Shown one piece after another: positions 24,801-33,039 of a stretch of 64,000 bases of DNA. Every line of letters begins with the position of its first letter. Position 1 is the stretch's first letter. The position numbers and the translations under genes are program-made. The notes beneath the pieces are model-generated. The model was given only the letters and a program-made list of their open reading frames with translations, made no database searches and was not told where the DNA came from. The stretch comes from Notospermus geniculatus (taxonomy: Eukaryota; Nemertea; Pilidiophora; Heteronemertea; Lineidae), in assembly GCA_002633025.1 (NCBI GenBank), contig NMRB01000354.1, positions 218,488 through 282,487 on the forward strand, written 5' to 3'.

Positions 24801-26585
24801 AATCCCCCTCCAAAAAGCACTGTTACTAAGCTTTATTATAACTGCTCATCAACATCGTCGCATCGTAAACTCAGTACTTCTAAACCTGAGGTCGTACACA
24901 GTGGCCCAATAGCTACGGCTAATCCACGACACATGCCAGTCACAACAGAAGGCAAGGATGCATTCTATCCCCTATTCTATGTGTTATCTAAGTGTTGTAA
25001 CACGTCACTTTCTCTTAATCTGTTGTGTAGCACTTCACAGTATTTGGTGGTGTACTCTACCGTGACTTGCTCACTCTGCACTAAGTTTCATGCTTTCTGT
25101 AAACTTTTACAAGACACTGCATGGCATTTCCCTGACTGAATCATCTTTTGATTGAAATTATTGGGAAGTAGCTTGGTACATGGTATAAAGACTAAACACT
25201 GTCATGTTGACTTTGTTGACTTCCGTGTAGTGTTTGTAGCATAAGGTATAACCACATTTGTTCTTTTTCTTTATGCTTTGCCTTGTTAATGCTTAGAGTT
25301 GCTGTTCACTGTCAATATCCCTCAAAAGAAGTGGCCACCATGCTGTATAAAGCCAAAATACACCAAGCTGTGCATGTTCGTTTTACCTGAAATGGTTTCA
25401 GAATCAACAACAGTGCTTTCTGCTTGATAATTGCTAACTTCATTGCCATGTGTGCATCATCGTTTATATTACCATGAGCAGCAGTCCAACGTAAGGACTG
25501 GCATCAAGGCCTGCAGCTTGGATTACGACTTAGTAATGAAGTCATTCGACCATCATCAAAAGAATATCTTTTTGTTCAAGGGAAATAAATGTCCTGTTGA
25601 TGTTGAACAGCTCTTCAACTTCAGGCATATTTTTCATTTAGATTGACATGGGTGTTGTTCGTGTGCTTTATGTATATGATCTCATCAGTTTTGTGGCAGC
25701 ATGTTAATGATATTAAGCACCTGATCAGTCTACTATTCTATGATTTAGGGATGAAAATTTATCCTTCTTTGGGATACAATTATGCCTGAAAGGTTGCCTG
25801 TAACAAATGCTCGTAATGCTTTATTGTAGTGCATAGGTCATGTTGCCAGTTACAGATTATGTATAGGAATGTTTGTGTGCATTCTTCAAGTATGACTATG
25901 AATGTATGGACTCTGTACTGTCCCATATTGTACATGTATGTAGGATATCCCAGCCCTAGTCCATGGTTATCACCGATTTACACGTGACTGTAAACCAGTT
26001 GAAAATATGGCTGTCTCCTCTTCTTGGTTAGAATATATTTAGCCATTTCTTTCTACGTAGGCCTACTAATGGAAGACTAACTTCTAAAGATTTCTGTAAT
26101 ATCCTAACTAAATTGAATAATGGTGAGACCTGAGGGGGAGTTTATGCTAACATACCATGTGATCAAATATGTAGTGTATATCACATAAGGAAACATATAC
26201 TTGAAAGAAGAGCCAAGTCCTACAAACTTATCATATACGGTAGCCTGCATGTATAATATATACTAAACACTTCATAAAACCAGTTATCAGAGTAGATGAG
26301 TAGGAACTACATTGCGTTGGATGTAAATCTCAACTAATGTTAATTTCTTCTTTTGTAGCTGAATTGAAGACATGGTCCCTGATACTCCATGGAACGGAAC
26401 GGAACCCACAGCGAAGCAGTAAGAATCAACCGAACACGCCAAGTTCAGCAGCGTCACCTTCGACTGCTAGCTTCATACCAATTGACATTAATTGCCTGTA
26501 TGCACGTTATGATGGATCCTGCATAGGTTGGTGGCTACTGTCTGCTTTGATTGCTTCTCTTTACCTAAACATTCCACTGTGTTGA
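3713..26585 (+). CDS. FURIN: furin-type proprotein convertase, 5'-truncated, with alternative 3' exons
   Basis: A calcium-dependent serine endoprotease of the subtilisin S8/kexin type. In this family it cleaves secreted precursors after paired basic residues in the Golgi and at the surface. Visible exons: 3713-3841, 17344-17420, 19599-19687, 20851-21023, 21404-21616, 21838-21938, 22084-22187, 22409-22526 and 22663-22964, then either 24670-25139 or 26359-26585. Phase is continuous throughout. The triad is complete: Asp in SILDDGIE, His in HGTRCAGE, Ser in HTGTSASAP; the oxyanion Asn is in WASGNGG. The P domain follows and carries RGE where RGD is common. Signal peptide and prodomain lie outside the window, and no Cys-rich repeats were found. 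By this model 591 or 510 residues are visible. Assignment to furin rather than PCSK5/6 is tentative; the convertase family is certain. Confidence 0.9.
4900..4935. repeat. perfect 36-bp palindrome
   Basis: The 18-base arm ATAAAGACATCAAACCCA is followed immediately by its exact reverse complement, with no spacer. This could form a perfect hairpin or cruciform, or could be the core of a small foldback element. Confidence 0.95.
6104..6325. mobile_element. short inverted-repeat element, GGATCC family
   Basis: The left end reads AGGCGCGGATCCAGGATTT and the right end CCTCTGGATCCGCGCCT, an inverted repeat around about 220 bp with G-runs and C-runs inside. A related copy lies at 32886-33039. Open frames across it are repeat artefacts. 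Confidence 0.8.
8524..8590. repeat. imperfect hairpin
   Basis: AGGGTAGTGGTACAAATCTA and its near reverse complement ending GTACCTCTTTACCCT flank a short centre. This is an intronic foldback; function unknown. Confidence 0.75.
10876..11087. mobile_element. TIR element with internal GAAAAT repeat
   Basis: The left end TAAAGCCCCTGTCACATATCC pairs with the right end GGATGTGACGGGGGCTTA, and the next inner words CGGGGCCCGTATG and CATACGGGGCCCGG also pair. A hexamer run (about 10966-10998) lies inside. No transposase, so it is MITE-like. Confidence 0.82.
10966..10998 (+). repeat. GAAAAT microsatellite
   Basis: About five slightly imperfect copies of the hexamer GAAAAT, located inside the inverted-repeat element 10876-11087. 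Confidence 0.8.
17344..17420 (+). CDS. FURIN: convertase exon, DPQPRY segment
   Basis: TTTGCAG before and GTAAGT after; 77 nt, ending in phase 2. It encodes ASYDVN and [14 protein letters not shown], matching the stretch between the catalytic Asp and His in furins. Confidence 0.92.
18121..18262. mobile_element. short TIR element in an intron
   Basis: GCAGGGTTCATTGGCACACGG on the left pairs imperfectly with CCGTACGGCAGTTAACCCTGC on the right; about 140 bp and no coding capacity. It lies between convertase exons 2 and 3. Confidence 0.7.
18826..19021. mobile_element. terminal fragment of a pogo/Tigger-like element
   Basis: The unit GGGGTGGTCGCGTTA recurs in degenerate form. The segment ends GGGGTTCCACTGTA, whose complement TACAGTGGAACCCC resembles the CAGTGGAACC ends of Tigger-type elements next to a TA target. 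I could not find the opposite terminus, so it is probably a fragment. Confidence 0.55.
19599..19687 (+). CDS. FURIN: convertase exon with catalytic His
   Basis: TTTTGCAG before and GTAAGC after; 89 nt. The first base completes an Arg codon, then [15 protein letters not shown] and [10 protein letters not shown] follow. The His is the second member of the triad. Confidence 0.93.
19918..20158. mobile_element. TIR element with internal GCGTAAC repeats
   Basis: The terminal repeat begins ACAGTACAGGTCACAATTG, and its reverse complement closes the element just before the terminal base of the line. The interior is a run of degenerate GCGTAACTCAC / GTAAGTTACG words in both orientations, so the whole 240-bp piece can fold extensively. 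Confidence 0.85.
20461..20720. repeat. nested palindrome cluster
   Basis: Two perfect palindromes lie 7 bases apart, 20468-20499 (32 nt) and 20507-20540 (34 nt), both built on GGGACTGGGTCACATAT. Outside them AACCCAGCCAAAGTCGCTGA (about 20546) is mirrored by TCAGCGACTTTGGCCGGGTT (about 20678). The 214-codon minus-strand open frame across this region is a product of the repeats. Confidence 0.9.
20851..21023 (+). CDS. FURIN: convertase exon, RMLDG / SWGPDDDG segment
   Basis: TTTCCAG before and GTACGA after; 173 nt. It encodes [15 protein letters not shown], then [20 protein letters not shown], conserved core of the S8 domain, including acidic residues that in furin line the substrate cleft. Confidence 0.93.
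21404..21616 (+). CDS. FURIN: convertase exon with oxyanion Asn
   Basis: ATTCCAG before and GTAAGA after; 71 codons in phase 0. It encodes [20 protein letters not shown] (oxyanion-hole Asn), [19 protein letters not shown] and [16 protein letters not shown]. Confidence 0.94.
21838..21938 (+). CDS. FURIN: convertase exon with catalytic Ser
   Basis: CTTTCAG before and GTAAGT after; 101 nt. It encodes [20 protein letters not shown] and [13 protein letters not shown]. The Ser in GTSAS completes the triad. Confidence 0.94.
22084..22187 (+). CDS. FURIN: convertase exon, end of catalytic domain
   Basis: TTCCAG before and GTAGAT after; 104 nt. It encodes [18 protein letters not shown] and [10 protein letters not shown], the C-terminal helices of the S8 domain. 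Confidence 0.92.
22409..22526 (+). CDS. FURIN: convertase exon, catalytic/P-domain junction
   Basis: TCAACAG before and GTAAGT after; 118 nt. It encodes [19 protein letters not shown] then the linker [19 protein letters not shown] into the P domain. Confidence 0.92.
22663..22964 (+). CDS. FURIN: convertase exon, main P domain
   Basis: CCCTTCAG before and GTGAGT after; 302 nt, ending in phase 1. It encodes the P-domain beta-barrel: [36 protein letters not shown], and [11 protein letters not shown]. The RGD of many family members is RGE here. Its phase-1 donor fits both downstream alternative exons. Confidence 0.93.
23350..23505. mobile_element. short TIR element in the P-domain intron
   Basis: AAGGAGGCGGTGACAGACTGG pairs with CCAGTCTGTCACTGCCTTTA across about 155 bp; non-coding. 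Confidence 0.8.
23848..23966. mobile_element. family-B element, short copy
   Basis: Carries AAGGTGGCTCTCTATGGGCAG at one side and GCCCATTGAGAGCCAAC plus AGAGTGCCTTT at the other, matching the copies at 30701 and 46831. The left end seems shortened. Confidence 0.65.
24670..25139 (+). CDS. FURIN: alternative convertase 3' exon 1 (Ser/Thr/Pro-rich tail)
   Basis: The acceptor TTTTTTCAG enters in the phase left open by the exon ending at 22964. It encodes the closing P-domain strand [20 protein letters not shown], then a Ser/Thr/Pro-rich stretch (for example [21 protein letters not shown]) and a Cys-containing tail, with a stop at 25137-25139. Such a tail suggests an O-glycosylated, possibly soluble product. 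A GC-type donor (AAG|GCAAGG, about 24952) could end the exon earlier. AATAAA occurs at 25584-25589. Confidence 0.8.
25584..25589 (+). terminator. possible polyadenylation signal for the exon-1 isoform
   Basis: AATAAA about 445 bp after the stop of the first alternative 3' exon. Sequence match only; use not shown. Confidence 0.35.
26359..26585 (+). CDS. FURIN: alternative convertase 3' exon 2 (hydrophobic tail)
   Basis: The acceptor TTTTGTAG enters in the same phase as the exon at 24670. It encodes a second version of the final P-domain strand, [18 protein letters not shown], then a Ser/Pro stretch and a strongly hydrophobic end, [19 protein letters not shown], before the stop. The end could be a transmembrane or GPI-attachment signal. 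A good donor (A|GTAAGA at 26419) sits shortly after the P-domain strand, so the exon may instead be internal, spliced to exons I did not recognise. AATAAA follows at 26698. Confidence 0.8.
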
Positions 26586-26697
26586 TAATGATTTGGGACT
26601 TGGCAGTTTGGGAATCAAAGATGAAGTTGCGAACTTTGAGTGATTCTTTCGTACATATCATTTTTGTTAGAAATATGAGATAATTTCTTCCACCATT

Positions 26698-26703
26698 AAT
26701 AAA
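26698..26703 (+). terminator. possible polyadenylation signal of the convertase gene
   Basis: AATAAA 113 bp after the stop of the distal 3' exon. Confidence 0.5.
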
Positions 26704-27969
26704 GTGATAGTAAGTGAAAACCTTTGCACTCCGAGCTGCTGTTTGTGAATACGGCCTAGACCAATTGGGTCTCATCCCGATTAAATTTCTTCAGCAGATA
26801 ACAAAATAGGCTTCCTTTCACCAATTTATGCACGGATCCTTCTACCTTGCCTCAGCTATAATGCTGTAAAGCCAGGCCTTTTTGGTCCTGTTGTTGCTTT
26901 CTCATAATCTGCTTAACCAGTCTTTGATAAGCTGGTCATATAATACTCCAGGACAATGAGTTGTGTATCGTGCCAAATGACTTAACATTTATTAAAATAT
27001 GAACTAATTCTTCTCTTCATTGTGGTTGACATTCAGTATGTGTTGTTATTATGTCAGCCACTTGAGTGAGCAATGATGCTTTGATTAATGTTAATTGCCT
27101 CACCTTTAATTGGGATTGTCAATGTCAATATTGGAATGACAAATCAGGTCACATTGCCACTCTACAGGCTTTCCAGGTTTACCTTGGGAACAAAGGCGAG
27201 GATTTGAACATTGGGGATTTGTTTCATAGGAATATGAACTCATTGTCCACGCCAAAGTTTTGAACAACAAACCATTTAATTTAGCATGTTGTATTAAAGT
27301 ACTTCTAATTTATTCTAATGAGCCAGTATGAAGAAATGCCAGAAATGATGTTGAAAAAGTGTTACAGTGTCATCACTCAAGGAACAGCTGCTTCATCTGG
27401 GGGTGTGGTTGATAACTAACCTTTGCGTATTGAGTTCTGTTCACTTCACGTCTTATGATGTCTGCAGGTGTGCCAGCCTGTAACCAGAGAAACTTTGAAC
27501 CTTGGTACCAAAATATGACCAGGGTTATTTCATCATCATCAACCACATAGGCTCGTCACTAGAATCAGCTACATTGTAACTGTCATGATTCCTGACTGAT
27601 GAAACTTTATTCAGCAAAACCACTCGACTTGCTCCAAAATCACAAAACTTGATTCCACTGGTTCACCATATAGCTGGTACGGCTAGATACAGTTTTCTGC
27701 TGATATCATAAGGCTCACTGTTAGTATGCATTGAGGTTTCCTCCAGAAGCAATCCATGAAGTCACACTGGAGTAAAATTCTTATCATTGCAAATTTTGAA
27801 AATATTTGTTCCTCTGTAGACATTGTCACGTTTACGCTGGAGGAAGCTTCTTTTGTAAGCTATTTAGTTGATTGAGGATCTTCGCTGTATGTCAGTCTAT
27901 CCTCTCTTCAAAAACATATCTCTGGGATTCCCCGTGTGTCCTGTAACTCCCACGAGAAACATCAGAAAA

Positions 27970-28490
27970 TCATCTTGACGCAAGGACCCTGAACGCCGCC
28001 TAGCGGCAAACGCGCGAAGCGCTACTGATCAATACCACGGGTCACTCACTCTCATTCCACCTCAGAGACGGGCTCAGGCGAAATGTGATAAATTTACCCA
28101 ATATGCCGGCGTTACGCGGTGTGAAGGCGGATTTTGTTTATGGAGGGCCGGACAAGTGTATTTTGGAGTGTCCAAGTCGGGTAGACCGTTGAAAAGTGTT
28201 ACGGATTATAACTTTGAGGCTGTTTTAGGTTGGGAGAATTTTATTGCAACGTCATCGGGTCAAAGGTTATTTATCGCCGAACGTTTCCGAAGTTCGCCGG
28301 TGTACACTGCCATCATCATGATCGCCTCAACGAAGATTGCCCATGTTGGCAGACCTACCACATTGTACCACGAGGCGAGTGTTGCCCTATTGAGGTTTGT
28401 GCGTGTTACGCTTCGTAATCTTCGTACTACACATGTGTCCTTTTATTCGACATGGCAAGGCAACGACAATGGATCATATTATTAGGGCAA
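27970..28490 (+). other. CpG-rich stretch with overlapping open frames
   Basis: Locally rich in CG (CGCCGCCTAGCGGCAAACGC near 28000) compared with its surroundings. Three plus-strand frames are open in succession: one from an ATG at 28103 (MPALRGVKADFVYGG), a 109-codon frame from 28156, and a Cys-rich 62-codon frame from 28230 containing EDCPCWQTYHIVPRGECCP. I do not recognise a family with confidence; the Cys spacing recalls von Willebrand C modules. It could be a decayed exon, an unrecognised small gene or a CpG-island promoter. Confidence 0.35.
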
Positions 28491-28623
28491 CGCATTGATA
28501 TTATAGGTCCTCGGCCTGTTGTATAATGTGCAGTTGACAGGGAGCTGTTAGCAGTCACCACAGTGAAGTGGCACACTGCACTGCGGCGTGGCAAAACGGC
28601 CACTTTAAATCCCTAAATACTTA

Positions 28624-28677
28624 TACCACTGCCCACACCCGACAGCTGTCATCAGCTGACGGGTGTGAGCAGTGGTA
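28624..28677. repeat. 54-bp near-perfect hairpin
   Basis: TACCACTGCCCACACCCGAC and its near reverse complement GGGTGTGAGCAGTGGTA fold around CAGCTGTCATCAGCTG. Isolated foldback, possibly a MITE core. Confidence 0.85.
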
Positions 28678-30700
28678 CTTCTGCCACTTTTCACCCACAG
28701 GAACCAACCAAAAACCATCCTTCCCACGTTCCTATCACTCTGGATGAAAACATAGAGTGGTTGGAGTTTTAAACATAAGAAGTGAGTGTGTGATTTGAGG
28801 GTTTCTGTGGCTTCGGATAACTCTTGTCTGAAGTGTAATACTGTAGCAATATCCGTCAACCACACCCAGGATGGAGTGTTGGAACACCTGGTGGATGGTT
28901 CACTTCTAAATGTCTATATACATGTAGAATACCAGGGTGGAGTGTGTGCCAATTCTAGTTGAGACACAAATAGACTTTGTCATTACTCTACTCTTGTATG
29001 CTGTTGATGATTTACCTTTACCTCATTTAAACCTCCCTGTGAAATCCATAGAATCCTGTAGCTAGCTAAGGGTTTAGTGGTGAGTACAATAGTTGAAATG
29101 GTGACAGGGAACTCTCTTCTCTCTATTCTAGTGCTGTTTTCTGAATTGCTTAAATTTACTGAAGTTTTTGGGCATCAAGACATGCTGCTGTGATTTGAAT
29201 GAATCACATAATGCTGCCTTTGCATTCAACTGGGACCATTTTTCAGGGAAATCTTTCTTGTAACTGGAGTTGTACCAATGGATGTTCTTTTGGGGAGTTT
29301 TCTTCTTGATGATTCATTCAATCTCTGATGGGTATGGATGATTGTTGTACAACTTCCTTTTTGATTTTCATGCCCTGAATGAGAGTTAATGAGTTCATTA
29401 GGATTGGGTCGTTACTGATTGAGTAGGAAGCCACTAGGCTTCTTCTTGTTTGTTTCATTTGATCAAATTGTTACTTTATGGGTTATCTTGGTCCCATAGT
29501 CTTTTAACCTTCTGGGGCATTTCTGGTGAACTTGAGTGTGTCTCATGCCTTGTTCTCGAAGACACTTATATCTCTTCTGAATCACCATTAAGACAAGATG
29601 CTGTAGGCTGACTCTGGAGAAGTAATGGACCTGGAACTTCACGTGGCATTAATTTGAGATCCCCATACTTACAGACTGGTCTGTGTTGTCATGGTTATAC
29701 AAGTTCTCCCATGTGATAGAACGCTTCATTTATATTTCCCAATTACACTGCTGTTGCCATTAGTTCTGCTCCACCTGCACAAATTGGTAATGCTTTTTGG
29801 CCCTTTAATAAGACCTGCTGTTGAATGTTGATGTCAGTTGACTTTCCTTGTTTTGGATATGTTTCTAGATAACCCCGTTGGTGATGGATTGATGATCCTA
29901 CTTTTCTCAGTGTTCTTTTAGAGGTATAAGGTTCATTTTTGAGTCATCAAGTGTGTTGGGTTTCATATCCACCCTCATGATTTTGTTCATTACAAAAGTG
30001 GATGAATCATGCGTGGATTTCACACGGTTGTTCTTTTTAAAATGGGAAGATTCACCACGAGCATGTGTTCAATTCTAGTGACCCACCATTTATACAATAG
30101 TATCATAGTATATTTTTGTACAGATGAAACTCTGAGGCGCAGTCTGATGTTTTTGTGCTTTGTACATACTTGTATATGTATATATTTATGTCAGAGTCAG
30201 CATTATGCGTGGTCTTAGCAACGAGTCCCACCATCTCTTGAAAATGTGAACTACCACTCACAACATGCTGGCGTCCTATGAAGATGGACAAAATATAAAG
30301 GTCACATCTAAATCTTTTCCCTCAGAAGCCTCTCAATCTGTGTTCAGGATGAAGTATTTCATAAATATTTGAACAGGCTTCTGAAGTCTCTTTAAATTAA
30401 TCAGACCCACCTACCTTTTCCAAATCCCAGGGTGCAGTGACACTGGAGCAATGCTCATGGGGTGCCTGAGAAGAGGTACATGTAAGCAGGGTCTAGTCAC
30501 TGTAAACAGACTTCAGGGCCACAGCTCTCTTTATTCTGACTTACCTGGACAAAAAATTGAACTGGAAATCAATGAATATAATTTGATATTTGAATATTGT
30601 TGTCTTGGGGGAGTGTGCAATACAGTCTTACCATAAACTAATTTATGGTCTTACTCAATCAAATGGCTTTCTGTTCAGAACAAACCAGTTGGTTGTGAGT

Positions 30701-30873
30701 AAAGGTGCCTCTCTATGGGAGAGTTTTCTCGCACAAGTTGGCTGTCTATGGGCAACTCAACTGCGAGCAATTGTTTATGTCATTGGTCCCAGCGTAAGCC
30801 GAGAGGAACAAATAATAGTGGATTGCCCATTGTCGGCCAACTTCTGCGAGGAAACTCCCACGTGGAGAGGTGC
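30701..30873. mobile_element. family-B inverted-repeat element
   Basis: Bounded by AAAGGTGCCTCTCTATGGG and CCCACGTGGAGAGGTGC. The interior has GTTGGCTGTCTATGGGCAA and TTGCCCATTGTCGGCCAAC as an inner inverted pair. It is the most complete copy of the family. Confidence 0.82.
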
Positions 30874-31607
30874 ATTAAGTTGTTCTTGCTGTTCTAGTTC
30901 TGTAGATGTATGGGTGTAGAGAATGTGCAAATTCAATGTGAAATAATCAGTGTCTTTGTTTGAATTGCCATATTCCTACAGCGCCATTCTTTGCATCTGA
31001 GCCACAGTTGAAGCAGGGCATAATTGGTTCTCCCACCCTCTCAATAGAGGGGGCAGTTGTTGAATGGTGTTGGACATGTTGGAAAGCATGTAAAAATCCA
31101 GCTGTGTTGGCATTATGTCTTGTAAAAAAGTGGTTATGCCCTGAACTTTATTAAGACTTTTGGCTACAATGGTCATTTTAACTTATTAGCTTCCACCACA
31201 TGTTGTAGCGGGGAGGGGGGTAGCATGAAACAGCCTTCCTCTATGATGGTTATTGTTCAAATTTGTTATTGTGTCCGTATTTATGAAAATCATTGGATAG
31301 TGTTTCTACTTTCATGAAGTTGTAGGGTATCTCACCGAAATAATTTTGTACGATCTCAGGCAGTATTAAACCACAACCCATTATTTATATATGCAAATAT
31401 TTTAAGTGTAAGATGTTCAGATTATCTGGCTGTGTAAGTTATTTGTATATAGGCTATTTTTGTTGTGCATGTGTGAAATGGACAATTCTTTGTTATAGAT
31501 ACATCATTGTGACATCAGACTTTAAGATTTGGCTCAAGTTAGGGGTCTCGTACAATGCAGTTTTCTTGCCTGATTTCCTTAGAAACCTGTTGATGGGCTT
31601 TGTGATA

Positions 31608-31852
31608 GACGATTCTCGAATAAGCAGATCTGCGCACTTCTTCCGCTGAAATCTCAACCAGAACCTTGATCCGACACCAGCTGATGTGACGCCTTCCATG
31701 ATTCAGCAATGGTCAAGTCTGACGCAACATCTTCGACGTCACTGTCGTGGGGTTGTCTGCATTACGTCAATCAGTTTCAGAACGAGGTTGTGGTTGAGAT
31801 TTCGGCGGAAGTGCGCAGATCTTTGTCGTCTACGTCAATTTGAGAACGGTCT
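31608..31852. mobile_element. TIR element
   Basis: AGATCTGCGCACTTCTTCCG with CTGAAATCTCAACCA on the left mirrors TGGTTGAGATTTCGGCGGAA and GTGCGCAGATC on the right. About 245 bp, non-coding. Confidence 0.8.
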
Positions 31853-31990
31853 ATGGGATGCATTAAGTCTCATGGACAAAAAAATCTGTAGAATCACAGA
31901 TGATGGGTAGGCAATACCAATCTGGATCACCCTCATTGGGTCAAATCACCATTCAAATAGACTCGGGCCATTGCAGTCACCCTGCTAACC

Positions 31991-32284
31991 TCAGTGTTCT
32001 AAGATGAACATGTGGGAGTTAGGTTGCGCAACTCCAACTTCAAATTGTGATGCCTGTTTCATAATGATTCTAACTGGTGATCCTTTGGCCTTTTCAAAGA
32101 AGCCGCCTTTTAATAATACTGGTACCTTTGGTTTGCCTATAAACCAATTTCTCTTCCTTTGGCGGAGGACTGTCACGTCTGGGTCTTTGTACTCAGTATC
32201 TTCCACTAGACGTGCTGTCACCATGATCACAAACCTTTTGTGATTACAATTGAATGGAAGGCAACTTCTTATTGACTTAATCAT
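31991..32284 (-). other. unassigned 97-codon open frame
   Basis: The minus-strand frame reads plausibly as protein from about its 22nd codon (MVTARLVEDTEYKDPDV, QRKRNWFIGKPKVP, GGFFEKAKGSP). No family was recognised and there is no convincing splice context. It might be a transposon or retrogene fragment, or chance. Confidence 0.25.
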
Positions 32285-32599
32285 GAAATATTGCCTTTGT
32301 TGTCCTCCATGTGTGCAGGGTGTATCTGCTGGTAAAACCTTTGTCCTGCTCCAGCTTGTACAATTGTTATCACTCTACAAACACTGCCACATGTGGGTGC
32401 CTTTCAGACATAGCATGGAGATGTTATTAAGACCTCGTTATAATACCTCTGTGGACATAGTAACTGCTTGGCATGTGACAAGTATTGTTCAGTCGTGTGT
32501 TAAGAAGAATACACTTTCATATTGAGTTGGCTAACAAGAAAACTGACCCCAGGCCATAGTGTTTGTCTTTAGTTGTAATCAATGTATGTGTTGTGACTT

Positions 32600-32789
32600 A
32601 AGGTGCCGCTCCACGTGAGAGTTTTCTGTCGAGAAAGTTTGCTGTCAGATAGTAACTGTCCAAAAACTATCCCGTGGAAGTTGTTCAGCTAGTGACTGTA
32701 TGACCGCAATTATTGTTGTCTGAGAGCAATAATTGGCTATCTGACAGCAAACTTTCAACAGAAATCTGTCACGTGGAGCGGCGCCTTTA
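32600..32789. mobile_element. family-B-like inverted-repeat element
   Basis: The ends AAGGTGCCGCTCCACGTGAG and CACGTGGAGCGGCGCCTTT are inverted copies. Inside, AAGTTTGCTGTCAGATAG pairs with CTATCTGACAGCAAACTTT. The interior differs from the 30701 copy, so this is a subfamily. Confidence 0.82.
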
Positions 32790-32885
32790 CCAGTCAAAAT
32801 ATCCCTGCATTCAATCATATGCCACAGTCAAGTCTCCGCCCACCCCAGGCATCTGTTACAAATTTGAAACTGCATATACTAATTC

Positions 32886-33039
32886 AGGGGCGGATCCAGG
32901 ATTTGGGAAAAGAGGGGGCGCCCTGTGCTAGGAACATTGAAATTTGTGCACAATTCCAGAATTTCACGGTCGATTTTACGGATTTGTTGGCCAAAAGGGG
33001 AGGCGGGCACCCGGTGCGCCCCCTCTGGATCCGCACCTG
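32886..33039. mobile_element. GGATCC-family inverted-repeat element
   Basis: GGGGCGGATCCAGGATTTG on the left and CCCCTCTGGATCCGCACCT on the right, as at 6104-6325. Confidence 0.8.

Noticed and set aside
30715-30897. Shared peptide SWLSMGNST in frames at 1403, 30715 and (minus) 46889
   Set aside because: All three lie within family-B inverted-repeat elements; the shared peptide is the repeat read in one frame.
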